NCBI GenBank assembly: GCA_958402445.1
Contig: CATXTO010000008.1
Span: forward strand, 1-64,000
DNA: 64,000 bases
From: an uncultured Eubacteriales bacterium
Lineage (GTDB): Bacteria > Bacillota > Clostridia > Oscillospirales > Oscillospiraceae
Direction of reading: 5' to 3'
In this document: in pieces, positions 17,139-25,175 of the stretch
Layout of the letters: each line of letters begins with the position of its first letter
How positions within the stretch are numbered: position 1 is the first letter of the stretch
Notes under the pieces: generated by a model
The model's database searches: none
Told to the model about the DNA's origin: nothing
What the model saw: the letters and a program-made list of their open reading frames with translations, nothing else
Made by a program: the position numbers and the translations under genes

Positions 17139-17680
17139 TCGCTGAATAACAAATTATTTCCAATTATTATGACAAAAAAATTGGCCAAAATTTTACAGTT
17201 CTGATAATTTTCTACATTATCTTTTGGTTTATCACGGGACCTGCTTACCGTTCAAAACACAAGACGGACACTCCTGTGCTAAATTGTGCACTTGATACAC
17301 ACAGATTCTTTTTTCGCTGCCAGATACCTGAATAATTATTCATTCAGGCCAATTGGCACTTCATTGCCACATCATTCTTTTATCAAATATCCAACAGCTC
17401 CCACACCTTTGGTTTAGACCGCTTTTCATTTGTGGGCTTGCACACCTGAATTCATAAAGTCCTCGGGGACTGTTGAACCGCCCCAGCCAGTACGGACAGC
17501 ACAAAAAAGAATCCAAGTAGAATTTCTTCAGGACCCTAAGGAGGCTTGTTACAAGCCGCGCCCTGTATGGGCGAGCTGCGCTCGCCCGCGGAACGACCAA
17601 AGGTCATTCCCTATATTCTGTCTTGTGATGATAATCCCTTCCCTCCAAGCCCTTCCGCCCAGTGAAATTTCTGCAGTTTT
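17139..17680. other. Intergenic region with a palindromic repeat
   Basis: No gene seen. The AT-rich part 17139-17400 holds no clear signal. At 17569-17587 is a family palindrome GGGCGAGC-TGC-GCTCGCCC, followed at 17590-17610 by a related GGAACGACC-AAA hairpin with one wobble pair. Confidence 0.6.
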
Positions 17681-17711
17681 AAGCCCCCGCGGACGCAGTC
17701 CGCGGGGGCTT
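17681..17711 (-). terminator. Probable terminator of rubrerythrin gene
   Basis: AAGCCCCCGCGGAC, a 3-nt loop and GTCCGCGGGGGCTT form a 14-bp stem 27 bases beyond the rubrerythrin stop. The U tract is poor on either strand, so efficiency is uncertain. Confidence 0.5.
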
Positions 17712-17737
17712 ACCTTGTCTTTATTAGAAGAACGCAG

Positions 17738-18277
17738 TTAATAGTTCGCGGCCTTGAGCTGGAAATAGCTTTGCGGATGGTCGCAAACCGGGCACTTCTC
17801 CGGTGCGACTTTTCCCACGTGAATATGGCCGCAATTGGCGCACTGCCAAATCTGGTCGCCGTCGCGGGAGAATACCAACCCGCCTTCCACGTTCGCCAGA
17901 AGCTTGCGGTAACGCTCCTCGTGCTCCTTCTCAATGACGCCTACCGCCTCAAACAAATACGCGATTTTTGCAAAGCCCTCCTCCTTGGCCACTTTGGCAA
18001 ATTCCGCATACATCTCCGTCCATTCATAGTTTTCACCGGCGGCCGCATCTTTTAGATTCTCGGTGGTGTCCGGCACCGCGCCGCCATGGAGCAGCTTAAA
18101 CCAAATCTTTGCGTGTTCCTTTTCGTTACCGGCAGTCTCCTCAAAAATTCTTGCGATCTGCTCAAAGCCGTCCTTCCGGGCCTTTGAGGCGTAATAAGTA
18201 TATTTGTTTCTTGCCTGGGATTCGCCGGCAAAAGCGGTCCACAAATTGGCTTCGGTTTTACTACCCTTCAATTCCAT
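17738..18277 (-). CDS. rbr: Rubrerythrin
   Basis: 179 aa. Rubrerythrin reduces hydrogen peroxide in anaerobes, using electrons from NAD(P)H through rubredoxin-type carriers. Domain 1 is the four-helix diiron module with the ligands in ESQARNKYTYY, NEKEHAKIW and EAVGVIEKEHEERY. Domain 2 is a C-terminal rubredoxin-like iron site, CANCGHIHVG and CPVCDHPQSYF. The start is ATG 18277, eight bases after GAAAGGAG; the in-frame TTG at 18295 sits upstream of that site. It is divergent from copA, and both could be stress-induced, although no shared operator is seen. Cytoplasmic. Confidence 0.96.
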   Translation of the reverse strand: MELKGSKTEANLWTAFAGESQARNKYTYYASKARKDGFEQIARIFEETAGNEKEHAKIWFKLLHGGAVPDTTENLKDAAAGENYEWTEMYAEFAKVAKEEGFAKIAYLFEAVGVIEKEHEERYRKLLANVEGGLVFSRDGDQIWQCANCGHIHVGKVAPEKCPVCDHPQSYFQLKAANY

Positions 18278-18359
18278 AAAAAGCTCTCCTTTCAAATTTT
18301 GGTTGGCTGAAAAAGTTTTTCCTCATATTTTCCTACATTTTCCAACCTTTTTCGAAATT

Positions 18360-18388
18360 ATTATAGCATATCTTTTTTCCGTTGTCAT
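18360..18388 (-). promoter_or_regulatory. Promoter of rubrerythrin
   Basis: Minus strand ATGACA (18388-18383), 17 bases, TATAAT (18365-18360). Start of transcription near 18353, about 75 bases before the ATG. Confidence 0.7.
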
Positions 18389-18448
18389 CCCCTTTTTGCA
18401 AAAGATTCCTAAAATTAGAAATTCATAGTAAAATAGTAGGATTTATAA

Positions 18449-18477
18449 TTGACAGGCTCCGCCGCCTGCGTTATGAT
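18449..18477 (+). promoter_or_regulatory. Promoter of copA
   Basis: Perfect TTGACA (18449-18454), 17 bases, TATGAT (18472-18477). The spacer holds a GC-rich inverted stretch, GGC-TCCGCC, that could be a regulator site; no CopY or CsoR gene is in the window. Confidence 0.75.
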
Positions 18478-18578
18478 TAACATACCAGGAAATGCCGCGC
18501 CAGCGGCAAATCCATTGATTTTTTTCAGCATTTGGCAGATACTAGGGTTGACATCGTGCAGGATCCATGGAGGTTTCT

Positions 18579-21098
18579 ATGAAAGTCAAATTCAATGTGA
18601 CGGGAATGACCTGCGCCGCCTGCGCCGCTCGAGTGGAAAAAGCCGCAAAGGGTATCCCCGGCGTGTCGGGCGCCGAGGTGAACCTGCTGGCCGGAACCAT
18701 GCGGGCGGAGCTTTCCGGCGAGGGAGCCGTTGCTCCCCTCATTTCCGCAGTACAAAAGGCGGGCTATGGAGCCAGTGTCGCGGGCGAGAAGCAAACTCCA
18801 GCAGAGCAGGCGGATTCTGGACAGGACAAGGCTCTGCGGGAGGTAAAACACCGAATCATTGGCTCCGCTGTTTTTCTCCTTATTTTAATGTACTTTACCA
18901 TGGGGCATATGGTGGGGCTGCCCCTTCCTCATGTGTTCCACGGAAGGGAAAATGCCCTGGTTTTCGCGCTGCTGCAGTTTTTCCTCACTCTGCCTGTGGT
19001 GTACTGGAACCGAAGCTATTTTTCCCGGGGCCTCCGAGCTCTCTGGCACCGGAGCCCCAATATGGATTCTCTGATTGCAGTCGGCTCCGGGGCCGCCTTA
19101 GTTTATGGCGTAGTCGCCCTGTTTCGCATGGCCTGGGCCCTGGGAAACGGGGTCTGGGACCTAGTGGAATACTACCGGGAAAATCTGTACTTTGAGTCCG
19201 CGGCTATGATCCTCACGCTTATCACCCTGGGAAAATACCTGGAAACCCGCGCCAAGGGCAAAACCAGCGACGCCATCCGGCAGCTCATGGACCTGGCGCC
19301 GGAAACCGCGACGGTTTTCAGGGATGGCGGAGAGATGGATATTCCCGCCGCCCAGGTGCAGGTTGGCGACACCGTGGTGGTCAAGGCCGGTGGCCGAATC
19401 CCCGTGGACGGAACCGTGCTGGAGGGCCGCGCCTCCGTGGACCAGAGCGCCCTCACCGGCGAAAGCGTCCCGGTGGAAAAGGAGCCCGGCGACACCGTGG
19501 CCGCCGCTACCATTAATACGGCTGGATTTATCAAATTTCGGGCCGATAAGGTGGGAGAGGACACCACGCTGTCGCAGATTATCCGTCTTGTGGAGGAGGC
19601 CGGGGGCTCCAAGGCGCCCATCGCCCGCCTGGCGGACAAAATAGCCGGCGTCTTCGTCCCCATTGTGATGGCTATCGCCCTGGCAGCCGCCGCGGCTTGG
19701 TTGCTGGCTGGGCAAACCCTGGAATTTGCCCTCACCACCGGCATCTCCGTGCTGGTCATCTCCTGTCCCTGCGCCCTGGGACTTGCCACTCCGGTGGCCA
19801 TCATGGTAGGCACCGGACAGGGCGCCAGAAACGGCGTACTTTTTAAATCCGCAGAGGCGCTGGAGCATCTGAGCCGGGTGGATACGGTGGTGTTGGACAA
19901 GACCGGCACCTTGACCCGGGGCAAGCCGGAGGTAACGGACATCCTGCCTGCGCAGGGTTCCCCGGAAGCCTTGCTTCGTCTGGCCGCCGCCCTGGAACAG
20001 AAGTCCGAGCATCCCTTTGCCGCCGCGATTTTAGAGCAGGCTAAGGCGGAGGCGGTGGAAATTCCATCGGTGGAGGAATTTGAAACCGTTCCGGGCCGGG
20101 GCGTCACAGGCCGTGTGGAGGGCCGGCTGTGCTTTGCCGGAAACCGCCAGATGATGCAGGAGCGGGATATTTCCGTGCCAGCATACGATGCGCTGTCCGC
20201 TGAGGGAAAAACCCCCTTGTACTTTGCAGCGGAGCAGGAGTTCCTGGGCGTCATTGCCGCTGCGGACGTGTTAAAGGAGGACTCTTCTCAGGCCGTATCC
20301 CTTTTGCAAAAGCTGGGTATTACGGTGGTCATGCTCACAGGCGACAACCAAAAGACCGCCAGGGCCATCGCCGCCAAGGCTGGAATTGGGCAGGTCATTT
20401 CCGACGTGCTGCCCGCGGAGAAAGCAGGACGCGTTCGGCAGCTCCAGGAGCAGGGCCACCGGGTCCTCATGGTGGGCGACGGCATTAACGATGCCCCGGC
20501 CCTGGTCACTGCAGATGTGGGCATGGCCATCGGCGCAGGCACCGACATCGCAATTGAATCGGCGGACGTGGTGCTGCTCTCCGGCGGTCTGCTGGATGTG
20601 GTGACTGCGGAGGCCCTGAGCCGGGCCACTCTACGAAACATTCGGGAAAACCTCTTTTGGGCATTTTTCTATAACGTCCTGGGAATTCCCATTGCCGCCG
20701 GCGTGCTGTACCCCGCTTTCGGTCTCCAACTGAGCCCCATGCTGGGCGCGGTAGCCATGAGTTTGAGCTCCGTCTTCGTGGTGTCCAACGCCCTCCGGCT
20801 CAGGTTCTTCCGGCCGAAGTGGAAAAAAGAGCAGTCCAAGCCCGCGCCCCGGCCCATGGCCGAGCCGCAGGCAAATCAATCAAAACAGGAGGTTCTATCC
20901 ATGAAAACAGTTATTAACGTTGAGGGCATGATGTGCGGCCATTGCAAGGCCACGGTGGAAAAGGCTTGTCAGGCTGTTCCCGGCGTGGAAACCGCCGAGG
21001 TCAGCCTGGAAGACAAAACCGTCACCGTTACCGGGACTGCGGACTCCGCCGCGCTTCGCAAGGCGATTATAGACGCGGGGTATACCGTAACGGACTGA
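18579..21098 (+). CDS. copA: Copper P1B-type ATPase CopA with C-terminal CopZ-like domain
   Basis: 839-aa membrane pump exporting Cu(I). N-terminal heavy-metal domain with GMTCAACAAR (about 9-18); membrane CPC metal site in SCPCALGLATP (about 393-404); phosphorylation site DKTGT with Asp440; SEHPFA histidine motif; hinge GDGIND near 632. Then a Pro/Lys/Gln-rich linker and a second heavy-metal domain with GMMCGHC near 783, at the C-terminus, where CopA proteins normally have none. Start ATG 18579, five bases after GGAGG; ATG 18567 is in frame but lies before this site. Followed 10 bases later by a hydrolase gene. Substrate copper rather than silver or other metals is inferred from CPC and the family. 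Confidence 0.95.
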   Translation: MKVKFNVTGMTCAACAARVEKAAKGIPGVSGAEVNLLAGTMRAELSGEGAVAPLISAVQKAGYGASVAGEKQTPAEQADSGQDKALREVKHRIIGSAVFLLILMYFTMGHMVGLPLPHVFHGRENALVFALLQFFLTLPVVYWNRSYFSRGLRALWHRSPNMDSLIAVGSGAALVYGVVALFRMAWALGNGVWDLVEYYRENLYFESAAMILTLITLGKYLETRAKGKTSDAIRQLMDLAPETATVFRDGGEMDIPAAQVQVGDTVVVKAGGRIPVDGTVLEGRASVDQSALTGESVPVEKEPGDTVAAATINTAGFIKFRADKVGEDTTLSQIIRLVEEAGGSKAPIARLADKIAGVFVPIVMAIALAAAAAWLLAGQTLEFALTTGISVLVISCPCALGLATPVAIMVGTGQGARNGVLFKSAEALEHLSRVDTVVLDKTGTLTRGKPEVTDILPAQGSPEALLRLAAALEQKSEHPFAAAILEQAKAEAVEIPSVEEFETVPGRGVTGRVEGRLCFAGNRQMMQERDISVPAYDALSAEGKTPLYFAAEQEFLGVIAAADVLKEDSSQAVSLLQKLGITVVMLTGDNQKTARAIAAKAGIGQVISDVLPAEKAGRVRQLQEQGHRVLMVGDGINDAPALVTADVGMAIGAGTDIAIESADVVLLSGGLLDVVTAEALSRATLRNIRENLFWAFFYNVLGIPIAAGVLYPAFGLQLSPMLGAVAMSLSSVFVVSNALRLRFFRPKWKKEQSKPAPRPMAEPQANQSKQEVLSMKTVINVEGMMCGHCKATVEKACQAVPGVETAEVSLEDKTVTVTGTADSAALRKAIIDAGYTVTD
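20887..21098 (+). other. copZ: Internal ribosome site and start for a free CopZ-like chaperone
   Basis: Inside the copA frame, AGGAGG (20887-20892) precedes ATG 20901 by eight bases. Starting there gives a complete 65-aa CopZ-type copper chaperone (MKTVINVEGMMCGHCKATVE, ending at the common stop 21098). So the same message could yield the fused pump and a free chaperone. It looks like a former copA-copZ gene pair whose copA stop was lost. Use of the internal start is inferred. Confidence 0.65.
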
Positions 21099-21108
21099 GG
21101 GACAGGGA

Positions 21109-22029
21109 ATGCAGGAGTTTTATCTACCCTCCCATGGCCGGGGGCGCCTGCACTGCGTGCATTGGGCGGCCCCGGCGGCGCCCCGGGCCATTGTGCAAAT
21201 TGTGCACGGCATTGCGGAGCATGTGCTGCGTTATGACGACTTCGCCCGGTTTTTAAACGAAAAAGAGATCACCGTTGTGGCCGAGGACCACATGGGTCAC
21301 GGCGGCACCTTAGCCCCCGGAGATCCCAAGGGCTATTTTTACGGCGGGTGGCTGGCCGCGGTGGACGATTGCTACAGCCTTCTATCCCACACCAAGGACC
21401 AGTTTCCCGGAATACCCTATGTCATTCTAGGGCACTCCATGGGCTCGTTTTTGACCCGGACCCTGCTGTACCGATATCCGGAGAGCGGGATTTCGGGGGC
21501 GATCCTTTGCGGCACCGGCTGGCAGCCGGCGCCGGTTCTAAAGGCAGGGCTTTCTCTGTGCCGCCGGGCCTGTGCCAAAACCGGGGAGACCTATGTGAGT
21601 CCGCACCTGCGGAACGTCATCTTCGGCAGCTACAACAAGAAGGTCCCCAGCCCCAGAACGCCCTTTGACTGGATTTGCGGCGATCCCCAGGTGGTAGACG
21701 CTTACCTGGCTGACTCTCTCTGTGGCTTTGAGGAAACCGCCGGCCTGGACCGGGACATGCTCACCGGCATCCAGATGAATCAAAAAAAAGAGAACTTAGC
21801 CCGGATGAATCCAAACCTGCCGGTCCTGTTCATCGCAGGCGAACAGGACCCTGTGGGGAGCTACGGCACGGGCGTCCGGAAATCCGCCGAGGCCTTCCAG
21901 CGGGCCGGCCTTTCAGACGTAACCGTTCGGCTATACCCGGAGGGTCGGCACGAAATCCTCAACGAGTCGATCAAAGGCACGGTTTACCAGGACGTTTTCC
22001 ACTGGATTTCCAAAAAAATTTGGAAATAA
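21109..22029 (+). CDS. Alpha/beta hydrolase, lysophospholipase / monoglyceride lipase type
   Basis: 306-aa serine hydrolase of the serine aminopeptidase S33 (hydrolase_4) family, probably cleaving monoacylglycerols or lysophospholipids. Nucleophile Ser110 sits in GHSMGS; the oxyanion region is QIVHGIAEHVLRYDDFA, where the HGxxEH pattern is typical; the acid is likely Asp in IAGEQDPVG and the base His in YPEGRHEIL. No signal peptide, so intracellular. ATG 21109 with GACAGGG before it; 10 bases after copA, so probably read from the copA promoter, though a link to copper is unclear. Exact substrate unknown. Confidence 0.88.
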   Translation: MQEFYLPSHGRGRLHCVHWAAPAAPRAIVQIVHGIAEHVLRYDDFARFLNEKEITVVAEDHMGHGGTLAPGDPKGYFYGGWLAAVDDCYSLLSHTKDQFPGIPYVILGHSMGSFLTRTLLYRYPESGISGAILCGTGWQPAPVLKAGLSLCRRACAKTGETYVSPHLRNVIFGSYNKKVPSPRTPFDWICGDPQVVDAYLADSLCGFEETAGLDRDMLTGIQMNQKKENLARMNPNLPVLFIAGEQDPVGSYGTGVRKSAEAFQRAGLSDVTVRLYPEGRHEILNESIKGTVYQDVFHWISKKIWK

Positions 22030-22073
22030 ATTGGAAGACCGGCAATCTGGCGGTGCAGATTTTTCACAAACCA

Positions 22074-22102
22074 TTGACAAAATGATTACATTTTGTTACA
22101 AT
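22074..22102 (+). promoter_or_regulatory. Promoter of the SLH-lysozyme gene
   Basis: TTGACA (22074-22079), 17 bases, TACAAT (22097-22102), about 40 bases before the ATG. It lies just past the hydrolase stop. Confidence 0.8.
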
Positions 22103-22142
22103 CATGGTATACGTAACTGAGAGATCTCAAAGGAGAATCGCC

Positions 22143-23654
22143 ATGAAAAGACTGCTGACCGCCTTTCTATTCTGCGCCGTATTTCTATCCTGCTTTGCCC
22201 CCTCCGCTTTGGCCGCAGAGCTTTCTGCCGGCCCGGTGGAGTCTGTCGAGGACGCCTCCTCCATCGTTCCGCGTCCTTGGGAGTCGGCGCTCCATCCTTC
22301 CGACGAAATTCAGTCCAACGGATTTGCATCTACATACGCCGCGCTCCCCTTCACAGATGTGACCAGCTCGCAATGGTTTTACGACGAAGTCTGCTTCGTC
22401 TATGAAAATGGGCTGATGGAGGGCACCACGAAAACTACCTTCTCCCCTTATCGGACCCTAACCAGGGCCACGGTGGTAACCATTCTGTACCGAGCCGAGG
22501 GCGAGCCTGCCGTCCAAGGCTCCTCCGGCTTCGAAGATGTGGGCGTGAACCGGTGGTTTACGGACGCCATTACCTGGGCGAAAACCACGGGCATTGTCAC
22601 CGGCACCACCGAGACCAAATTTAATCCGGACGGCGCCGTCACCCGGGAGCAAATCGCGGCGATCTTGTACCGGTACTGCGGCAGTTATCTGGGCCAGGAT
22701 GTTTCCGCGTCCACCAATCTAGAGGGTTACACGGATTTCGGTTCCATCTCCAATTTTGCGTTGGTCCCCCTCTCCTGGGCCGTAGCTACGGACCTGATGA
22801 AGGGCGTCACCCAGGACCGGCTTGCCCCCGGGGGCGACGCCAACCGGGCTCAGGTGGCAATCCTCATGACTCGCCTACTGCAGGAGGAATCCGACTCCCG
22901 CTCCAGCAAGCGTCTGCTGCAATTTATCAAATCCCGGGAGGGCTTCTCCGCCACGCCGTATTGGGATTATAAACAGTGGACCATTGGGTACGGTACCCGC
23001 TGCGGGGTCGACCGGCAGGGCAGCGACGTCCCCCCGGCGTACTGGGACGGCATTTCGGAGGAGCTGGCGGAAGAGCTGCTGCGCGTGGCCATCCGGGACG
23101 ATTACGAGCCCTCCGTGGAGCGGTACGAAAGCCGTCATGGGATGCAGTTCACGCAAAATCAATTTGACGCCCTGGTTAGTTTCACCTTTAACTTAGGAGC
23201 AGGCTGGACCTCTGGCGGCTATATGCTGACCAATTGGCTGGAAAATCCCGCCTCGGACCTGGAGCTGGTCTGGGCTATGGGCGCATGGTGCCGGGCCGGC
23301 GGCTCCATCCTACCGGGGCTGTGCACTCGCCGCATTGCGGAGGCGCGGATGTTCCTGTATGGAGACTATACCGGTGAAAACTCTCCCGCCTACTGTTATC
23401 TAATCTTCAATGGAAACGGCACGCTTCTCACCACAAGCTATGAAGAGGACATCGGCTATTATGCCAAGGGCGCCGCTTACGGTCCCCTGCCCGTTCCCAC
23501 ACGGAAGCCGACGGTGTCAGAGGATGGAACCACCACGACCTATACGTTTGAGGGTTGGTTTACCAAGAGCGGCGAACAAATCACGGAAAAGACCGTGGTG
23601 AGCCAAAACCAATCCGTTTACGCCAAATGGAGTCAGACCGTAACCCGCGGCTGA
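22143..23654 (+). CDS. S-layer-anchored lysozyme (SLH x3, GH24, InlB-type repeat)
   Basis: 503 aa. Signal peptide 1-24 (ending ALAAEL). Three SLH repeats at 70-122, 130-181 and 196-248 bind cell-wall polymer. Residues 255-412 are a phage-type (GH24) lysozyme: catalytic Glu266 in KSREGF, the TIGYGT motif (Thr280) and the LVSFTFNLGAG helix. The tail 418-497 resembles a Listeria-Bacteroides (InlB) beta repeat, FEGWFTKSGEQI...VYAKW. So it is a wall-anchored muramidase for wall remodelling or attack on other cells. ATG 22143 with AAAGGAGAA; the in-frame start at 22104 is rejected because the ribosome site and signal peptide favour 22143. Confidence 0.9.
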   Translation: MKRLLTAFLFCAVFLSCFAPSALAAELSAGPVESVEDASSIVPRPWESALHPSDEIQSNGFASTYAALPFTDVTSSQWFYDEVCFVYENGLMEGTTKTTFSPYRTLTRATVVTILYRAEGEPAVQGSSGFEDVGVNRWFTDAITWAKTTGIVTGTTETKFNPDGAVTREQIAAILYRYCGSYLGQDVSASTNLEGYTDFGSISNFALVPLSWAVATDLMKGVTQDRLAPGGDANRAQVAILMTRLLQEESDSRSSKRLLQFIKSREGFSATPYWDYKQWTIGYGTRCGVDRQGSDVPPAYWDGISEELAEELLRVAIRDDYEPSVERYESRHGMQFTQNQFDALVSFTFNLGAGWTSGGYMLTNWLENPASDLELVWAMGAWCRAGGSILPGLCTRRIAEARMFLYGDYTGENSPAYCYLIFNGNGTLLTTSYEEDIGYYAKGAAYGPLPVPTRKPTVSEDGTTTTYTFEGWFTKSGEQITEKTVVSQNQSVYAKWSQTVTRG

Positions 23655-23669
23655 TACCGGAACGATGGA

Positions 23670-23700
23670 CAAGCCGCCGCGCCTTCCGCGCGGCGGCTTG
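23670..23700 (+). terminator. Terminator after SLH-lysozyme
   Basis: CAAGCCGCCGCGC-CTTCC-GCGCGGCGGCTTG, 13-bp perfect stem followed by CGTCTTCTG; weak U tract but strong stem. Confidence 0.7.
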
Positions 23701-23837
23701 CGTCTTCTGGGACGTGTCGGCCCCTTTTCAGTGGTCTTGTCTTCATGAGCCAAGAAAAGACGGGTCATTAAAAAGTCCAAATTATTGGACTCTTAAGATG
23801 ATATGCTAGCATCATCCCAGAGAAAGGATGATGCATA

Positions 23838-23978
23838 ATGTATGACATTCGGTCAATGTACGGGCACATTCAGGTATACGATCAGAGGGGACGCTTTCTG
23901 TTCTCTGCGGACACGGAACGCGAGGCCCGGGAGGAGCTGGAACTACATGCGGAATTGGAAACTGATTCTTTCTTATGA
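23838..23978 (+). CDS. Small 46-aa protein overlapping truA
   Basis: A 46-aa frame (MYDIRSMYGHIQVYDQRGRF, then LFSADTEREAREELELHAEL, ending ETDSFL) that starts at ATG 23838 ten bases after AAAGGA and ends at TGA 23976-23978, overlapping the first 32 bases of truA in another frame. Predicted shape: two to three beta strands, then a charged helix. It is below common length cut-offs. From memory, similar short MYD...GH..VY..G.F..SADT..EA proteins occur in Clostridia, but I cannot confirm this. It supplies the only clear ribosome site before truA, so truA may be translated by coupling. Confidence 0.7.
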   Translation: MYDIRSMYGHIQVYDQRGRFLFSADTEREAREELELHAELETDSFL

Positions 23979-24687
23979 CGGCAGCCGATATCGAGGCTGG
24001 CAGCGTCTGCCTGGCGCAGATCACACCATACAGGGGAAGCTGGAGGACGTCCTGGAGCGTATTTTGGGCGAGCCCGTGCAGGTCGTCGGCAGTGGCCGGA
24101 CCGACGCCGGCGCCCATGCCATGGGGCAGGTAGCCAATTTTCACTGCCACAGTCCCATGACGGGTTCGGAAATTTTGTCCCAGCTTCGGAAGCATTTACC
24201 GGAGGACATCGGCATATTGTCCTGTGAGGAGGTGGACATCCGGTTTCACGCCCGGCTGAACGCCCAAGCGAAAACCTACGTCTACCGGGTCTGGAACAGT
24301 GCGCTGCCTTGCGTGTTCCAGCGGAAGTATGTCTATTCCATGTCCGCTCCCCTGGACCTGGCAGCCATGGAGCGGGCGGCAAGCGCCTTGACCGGAACCC
24401 ATGATTTTCGCTCTTTTTGTTCCAACAGGCGTTTTCAAAAATCCACAGTGCGAACCATTTACAGCCTGACCCTTGCGCGAGAAGGGCATGAGCTTCTGTT
24501 CACAGTCCGTGGCAATGGTTTTCTTTACAATATGGTCCGGATTCTGGTGGGAACCCTGCTGGAAGTGGGGACGCACCAGCGCTCGCCGGAGGCTATGTCC
24601 GATTTGATCGCCCTGGGCAACCGCTCTGTAGCCGGTTACACAGTCCCCGCCAAGGGCCTGTGCCTGAGGGAGGTGGAATACTCTTGA
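23947..24687 (+). CDS. truA: tRNA pseudouridine(38-40) synthase
   Basis: 246 aa. TruA makes pseudouridine at positions 38-40 of the tRNA anticodon arm. The catalytic Asp53 lies in GSGRTDAGAHA; the N-terminal LILSYDGSRYRGWQ and the C-terminal FLYNMVRILVGTLLEVG motifs are those of the family. Start chosen at ATG 23947 because family proteins begin just before the LxxxYDG strand; the in-frame upstream ATG 23842 would add 35 residues translated from the neighbouring small gene's region. The stop TGA (24685-24687) overlaps the TTG start of the next gene. Cytoplasmic. Confidence 0.95.
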   Translation: MRNWKLILSYDGSRYRGWQRLPGADHTIQGKLEDVLERILGEPVQVVGSGRTDAGAHAMGQVANFHCHSPMTGSEILSQLRKHLPEDIGILSCEEVDIRFHARLNAQAKTYVYRVWNSALPCVFQRKYVYSMSAPLDLAAMERAASALTGTHDFRSFCSNRRFQKSTVRTIYSLTLAREGHELLFTVRGNGFLYNMVRILVGTLLEVGTHQRSPEAMSDLIALGNRSVAGYTVPAKGLCLREVEYS

Positions 24688-25025
24688 ACATCCAAATTTT
24701 TGGAAAAAGTAAGTGTTTTGACACCAAAAAGGCGGAACGTTACTTCAAGGAGAGGGGCATTCGGTTTCAGCGCATCGACCTGCCGCGCTTCGGCATGTCC
24801 CGGGGAGAGTTGGAGGCCGTCGTCCGCGCCCTTGGCGGCCTGGAGCCTTTGCTCCGCCGGGACAGCAAGGATCCGGATGCAATCCTGCTCCAATATATGG
24901 ACAATCCCCAGGCCAAAATAGAAAAATTACTGGAAAATCCTTCCCTCATGCAAACGCCGGTGGTGCGCAATGGAAAGCAAGCCACGGTGGGATACTGCCC
25001 GGAGGTTTGGTCTTCCTGGAAATAG
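24684..25025 (+). CDS. ArsC/Spx-family thioredoxin-fold protein
   Basis: 113 aa. Fold and motif IQIFGKSKCFDTKKAERYFKE match the ArsC/Spx family, with one cysteine at the arsenate-reductase position; a C-terminal TPVVRNGKQATVG strand is also typical. No second Spx-type cysteine (CxxC) is present, so it is closer to the small arsenate-reductase-like proteins of unknown role (YffB/ArsC-like). TTG start at 24684 with GGGAGGTGG before it, overlapping the truA stop. No other ars gene is near, so arsenate reduction is not claimed. Confidence 0.8.
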   Translation: MNIQIFGKSKCFDTKKAERYFKERGIRFQRIDLPRFGMSRGELEAVVRALGGLEPLLRRDSKDPDAILLQYMDNPQAKIEKLLENPSLMQTPVVRNGKQATVGYCPEVWSSWK

Positions 25026-25045
25026 ATATTTCTTTTACAAAAGAC

Positions 25046-25090
25046 AGCAAGCTGGAAATGCGCAGGATGCGCAGGCCGGCTTGCTTTTCT
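25046..25090 (+). terminator. Terminator after the ArsC-like gene
   Basis: AGCAAGCTGG (25046-25055) pairs with CCGGCTTGCT (25076-25085) through one G-U pair, then TTTCT. The loop is 20 bases and itself holds a repeated ATGCGCAGG. Confidence 0.6.
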
Positions 25091-25175
25091 ATGCCCTGCG
25101 CGGCCAGGGCAGCGGCGCGAAACGCAACCTGCCGTACCCGGAGGCGCATCCTCCTCCATGGAAAGGAGACCGAGC

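Noticed and set aside
23842..23946. Longer N-terminus for TruA
   Set aside because: The added residues lie over the small gene in another frame and do not match the TruA start.
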